DNA of 53,118 nt, taken from contig JAFRCE010000006.1 in the NCBI GenBank assembly GCA_017404505.1, positions 1 to 53,118 on the forward strand. The letters run 5' to 3'. Below, piece after piece: positions 51,803 to 53,118 of the stretch. Source of the DNA: Solobacterium sp. Lineage in GTDB: Bacteria; Bacillota_I; Bacilli_A; Erysipelotrichales; Erysipelotrichaceae. Position 1 is the first letter of the stretch, and every line of letters begins with the position of its first letter. The translations under genes were made by a program, and so were the position numbers. The notes below the pieces were generated by a model that did no database searches, was not told the origin of the DNA, and was given only the letters and a program-made list of their open reading frames with translations.

Positions 51803-52791
51803 ATAATCGCCTTTCTATGTGCAGCACGCACATTCTGCTCATTGATCTGAGCATATATCATCGTTGTCTCCGGCTTGGAATGACCAAGTAATGTCTGGAT
51901 CTCTGACAAAGCCATGCCATGGTCCAAAGCATCCGTTGCAAATGTTCTTCGGATCATATGCGGATGGATATGAACAGATATGCCGGCACGATTGCCAATA
52001 TCATTCAGAATTCGCTGTATGCCACCTGCTTTCAGTCTCAGGTATGGCTTTTTGGAAGAGACAAACAATGCCTTGTCAGAATCCTTCCGGCCTTCCAGGT
52101 ATCCTCTAAGAAGCACTACGGCTTTCCCAGAAAGATATGTTTCTCTGGACTTCTTGCCTTTACCGCATCTGACCACCACCCTTCTGGTGATAAAATCCAC
52201 ATCTTCAATATCCAAAGCACACAATTCCGAGACTCTGACTCCCGTGCTGTACATCACTTCCAGCAATGCCTTCTCCCGGATGTTCTTACATGCCTCACGG
52301 ATCTTCGCCAATTCCTCATCCGTAAGAGCATGTTTTTCTTTCTTTTCGCACCTGATTCGTTTCACCGTTGCCATAGGATTTCTGGCAATATATCCTTCAT
52401 TCACAGCCCAGGTGAAAAAGGAAGATAAGATCCTCCGGCAGTTATCAAGTGTGACATCCGATACCTGTCTGGTATCCTTCAGTTCGAAAAGGAATCTTCG
52501 AATGGTATTGTTGGTGATAGCTTCAATAGGCAGTCTGGCTGATTCAAAGAATTGAACCAAGTAAAGACTGTACAGTTGCAGCGTCTTATCACTGCAGCCC
52601 TCAATCTTCTTTGAAACCATGAATACTTTGTAGCAGTCAGGGATTGTCTCCCGATCAAGAGTTAATGCTCTTGTCTTTGGCTGGATCTCATATCCGGCAC
52701 AATGTGCTTCCAGATGTTCCTTTATCAGCTGTAATTCAGCCGGCGTGAATCTGCCATCCAAGCGACAAATAAAATCAGAAGTGAATGTCAT
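51799..52791 (-). CDS. Tyrosine recombinase (integrase/XerC-D-like)
   Basis: 330 residues from MTFTSDFICRLDGRF, with AGAGAGG upstream; the open frame extends 11 codons farther without an ATG. An extra ~60-residue N-terminal part, then SAM-like core-binding domain (DKTLQLYSLYLVQFF) and catalytic domain: STGVRVSELCAL (Arg I), HPHMIRRTFA (His/Arg II), LGHSKPETTMIYAQI (His, Tyr nucleophile). Complete active site. It stands directly before phage lysis genes rather than at a lone prophage end, so integration, excision and DNA inversion are all possible jobs. Confidence 0.9.
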   Translation of the reverse strand: MTFTSDFICRLDGRFTPAELQLIKEHLEAHCAGYEIQPKTRALTLDRETIPDCYKVFMVSKKIEGCSDKTLQLYSLYLVQFFESARLPIEAITNNTIRRFLFELKDTRQVSDVTLDNCRRILSSFFTWAVNEGYIARNPMATVKRIRCEKKEKHALTDEELAKIREACKNIREKALLEVMYSTGVRVSELCALDIEDVDFITRRVVVRCGKGKKSRETYLSGKAVVLLRGYLEGRKDSDKALFVSSKKPYLRLKAGGIQRILNDIGNRAGISVHIHPHMIRRTFATDALDHGMALSEIQTLLGHSKPETTMIYAQINEQNVRAAHRKAII

Positions 52792-52828
52792 GGTAAATAC
52801 CTCTCTTTCACTTCCGTTATACAAAGCA

Positions 52829-52842
52829 AAACAACTATTTAA
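52829..52842 (+). repeat. Left arm of 14-bp inverted repeat
   Basis: AAACAACTATTTAA; its exact reverse complement is at 52986-52999. The pair bounds 143 bp directly upstream of the recombinase gene. Confidence 0.8.
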
Positions 52843-52985
52843 TTCACCTAAGCGATATGCAAAAGCTGACTTTTACTAAATTCAGTAAGCAATTTGCAAA
52901 ATGTTTAACTCACATTTGCTAAGTAGTTAGTTAAACTGTTAGGTTTTTGCTTACAAATTTTGCTTAATGTCGGCTCTATGGCCAG

Positions 52986-52999
52986 TTAAATAGTTGTTT
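52986..52999 (-). repeat. Right arm of 14-bp inverted repeat
   Basis: TTAAATAGTTGTTT, perfect inverted copy of the arm at 52829-52842. Confidence 0.8.
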
Positions 53000-53118
53000 A
53001 CCGTGTGTATTTTTGCGTTTTCTGATTGGATATATAGTGATTTAACACAGAGGCTAATTGTGATGAGTGTTCCGGAGGCATCAATCAATTCGGGACATTT
53101 TACACTGAACCATCCATC

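Larger units (their letters stand above)
52792..53118. other. AT-rich non-coding region upstream of the recombinase to the window edge
   Basis: About 330 bp with no credible gene. It holds the 14-bp inverted repeats, nested smaller repeats (GTTTAAC / GTTAAAC; TTACT / AGTAA), several copies of the TTTGCTTA/TAAGCAA motif, a candidate -10 (TATAAC at 52821-52816, minus) and an ATTTTTGCGTT at 53009-53019. The latter is an inverted copy of AACGCAAAAAT at 49458-49468 near the tRNA. The last 60 bases were not recognised. Confidence 0.5.

Noticed and set aside
53040..53118. Right edge considered as the terminus of an insertion sequence
   Set aside because: The sequence felt familiar but no transposase frame or paired inverted repeats are visible within the window.

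Overview
The window looks like a host-associated, low-to-moderate-GC member of the Bacillota, and an Erysipelotrichia-like gut commensal is my best guess. The reasons are strong AAGGAGG-type ribosome binding sites, TATAAT promoters, a candidate CcpA/cre site, lipoproteins with a Gram-positive setting (PASTA, BMP), a CBS-domain Mn-dependent pyrophosphatase, DegV, and a carbohydrate repertoire suited to the gut (GH1, GH2 beta-glucuronidase, GH13, KDG catabolism). The genus cannot be fixed from sequence reading alone.

Layout. 1-1700: terminators, then a thyA-folA thymidylate operon on the minus strand. 1863-7848: a GH1 enzyme, then an AraC-family regulator divergent from a tightly packed four-gene set of putative deacylases/deacetylases (SGNH, HSL-type alpha/beta hydrolase, NodB polysaccharide deacetylase, SGNH). 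7956-12324: an M50-like membrane protease, DegV, an AraC-GyrI regulator, a DUF1349 protein and a small DUF protein. 12374-15724: an autoregulated TetR/alpha-beta hydrolase pair with two operators flanking the promoter, then a cytoplasmic alpha-amylase. 15946-20801: a multi-domain GNAT protein, an Imm32-like orphan, MgtC, an unknown protein, and a TSUP permease fused to a dolichol/phytol-kinase-like domain. 20826-25788: beta-glucuronidase, a LacI regulator, and KDG kinase plus KDPG aldolase. A related operator sequence lies upstream of both the lacI and the eda-kdgK promoters. 26031-36101: Fe-S aldo/keto reductase, VOC protein, seven-repeat PASTA lipoprotein, glycerate kinase with GntP permease, a MATE-MBL-GNAT operon and a membrane-anchored trypsin-like protease. 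36179-41343: CBS-PPase, nitroreductase, UPF0158-GNAT fusion, histidine phosphatase and a BMP lipoprotein. 41525-48325: one long operon of MBOAT O-acyltransferase, DHHW/AlgX-like protein, 23S rRNA m5U methyltransferase, RluA-type pseudouridine synthase, PatB/MalY lyase and a HAD phosphatase, facing a second HAD gene.

The right end (from tRNA-Arg-CCG at 49221 to the edge) is phage-derived and visibly more AT-rich. It holds a tyrosine recombinase translationally coupled to a phage lysis cassette (PEP-repeat protein, amidase-SPOR endolysin, a 53-aa protein, holin, second membrane protein). Next to the tRNA lie 11-bp-period GCAA iterons. The recombinase gene is preceded by perfect 14-bp inverted repeats bounding about 143 bp. 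This truncated or miniature element, with a possibly invertible segment, is the most unusual part of the window.

Other points of interest are several genes whose -10 box lies 6-9 nt before the ATG with no ribosome binding site (candidate leaderless mRNAs), and several unusual fusions (TSUP-kinase, UPF0158-GNAT, alpha/beta-fold domain-TM-trypsin). All calls come from reading motifs and context; no database search was run.
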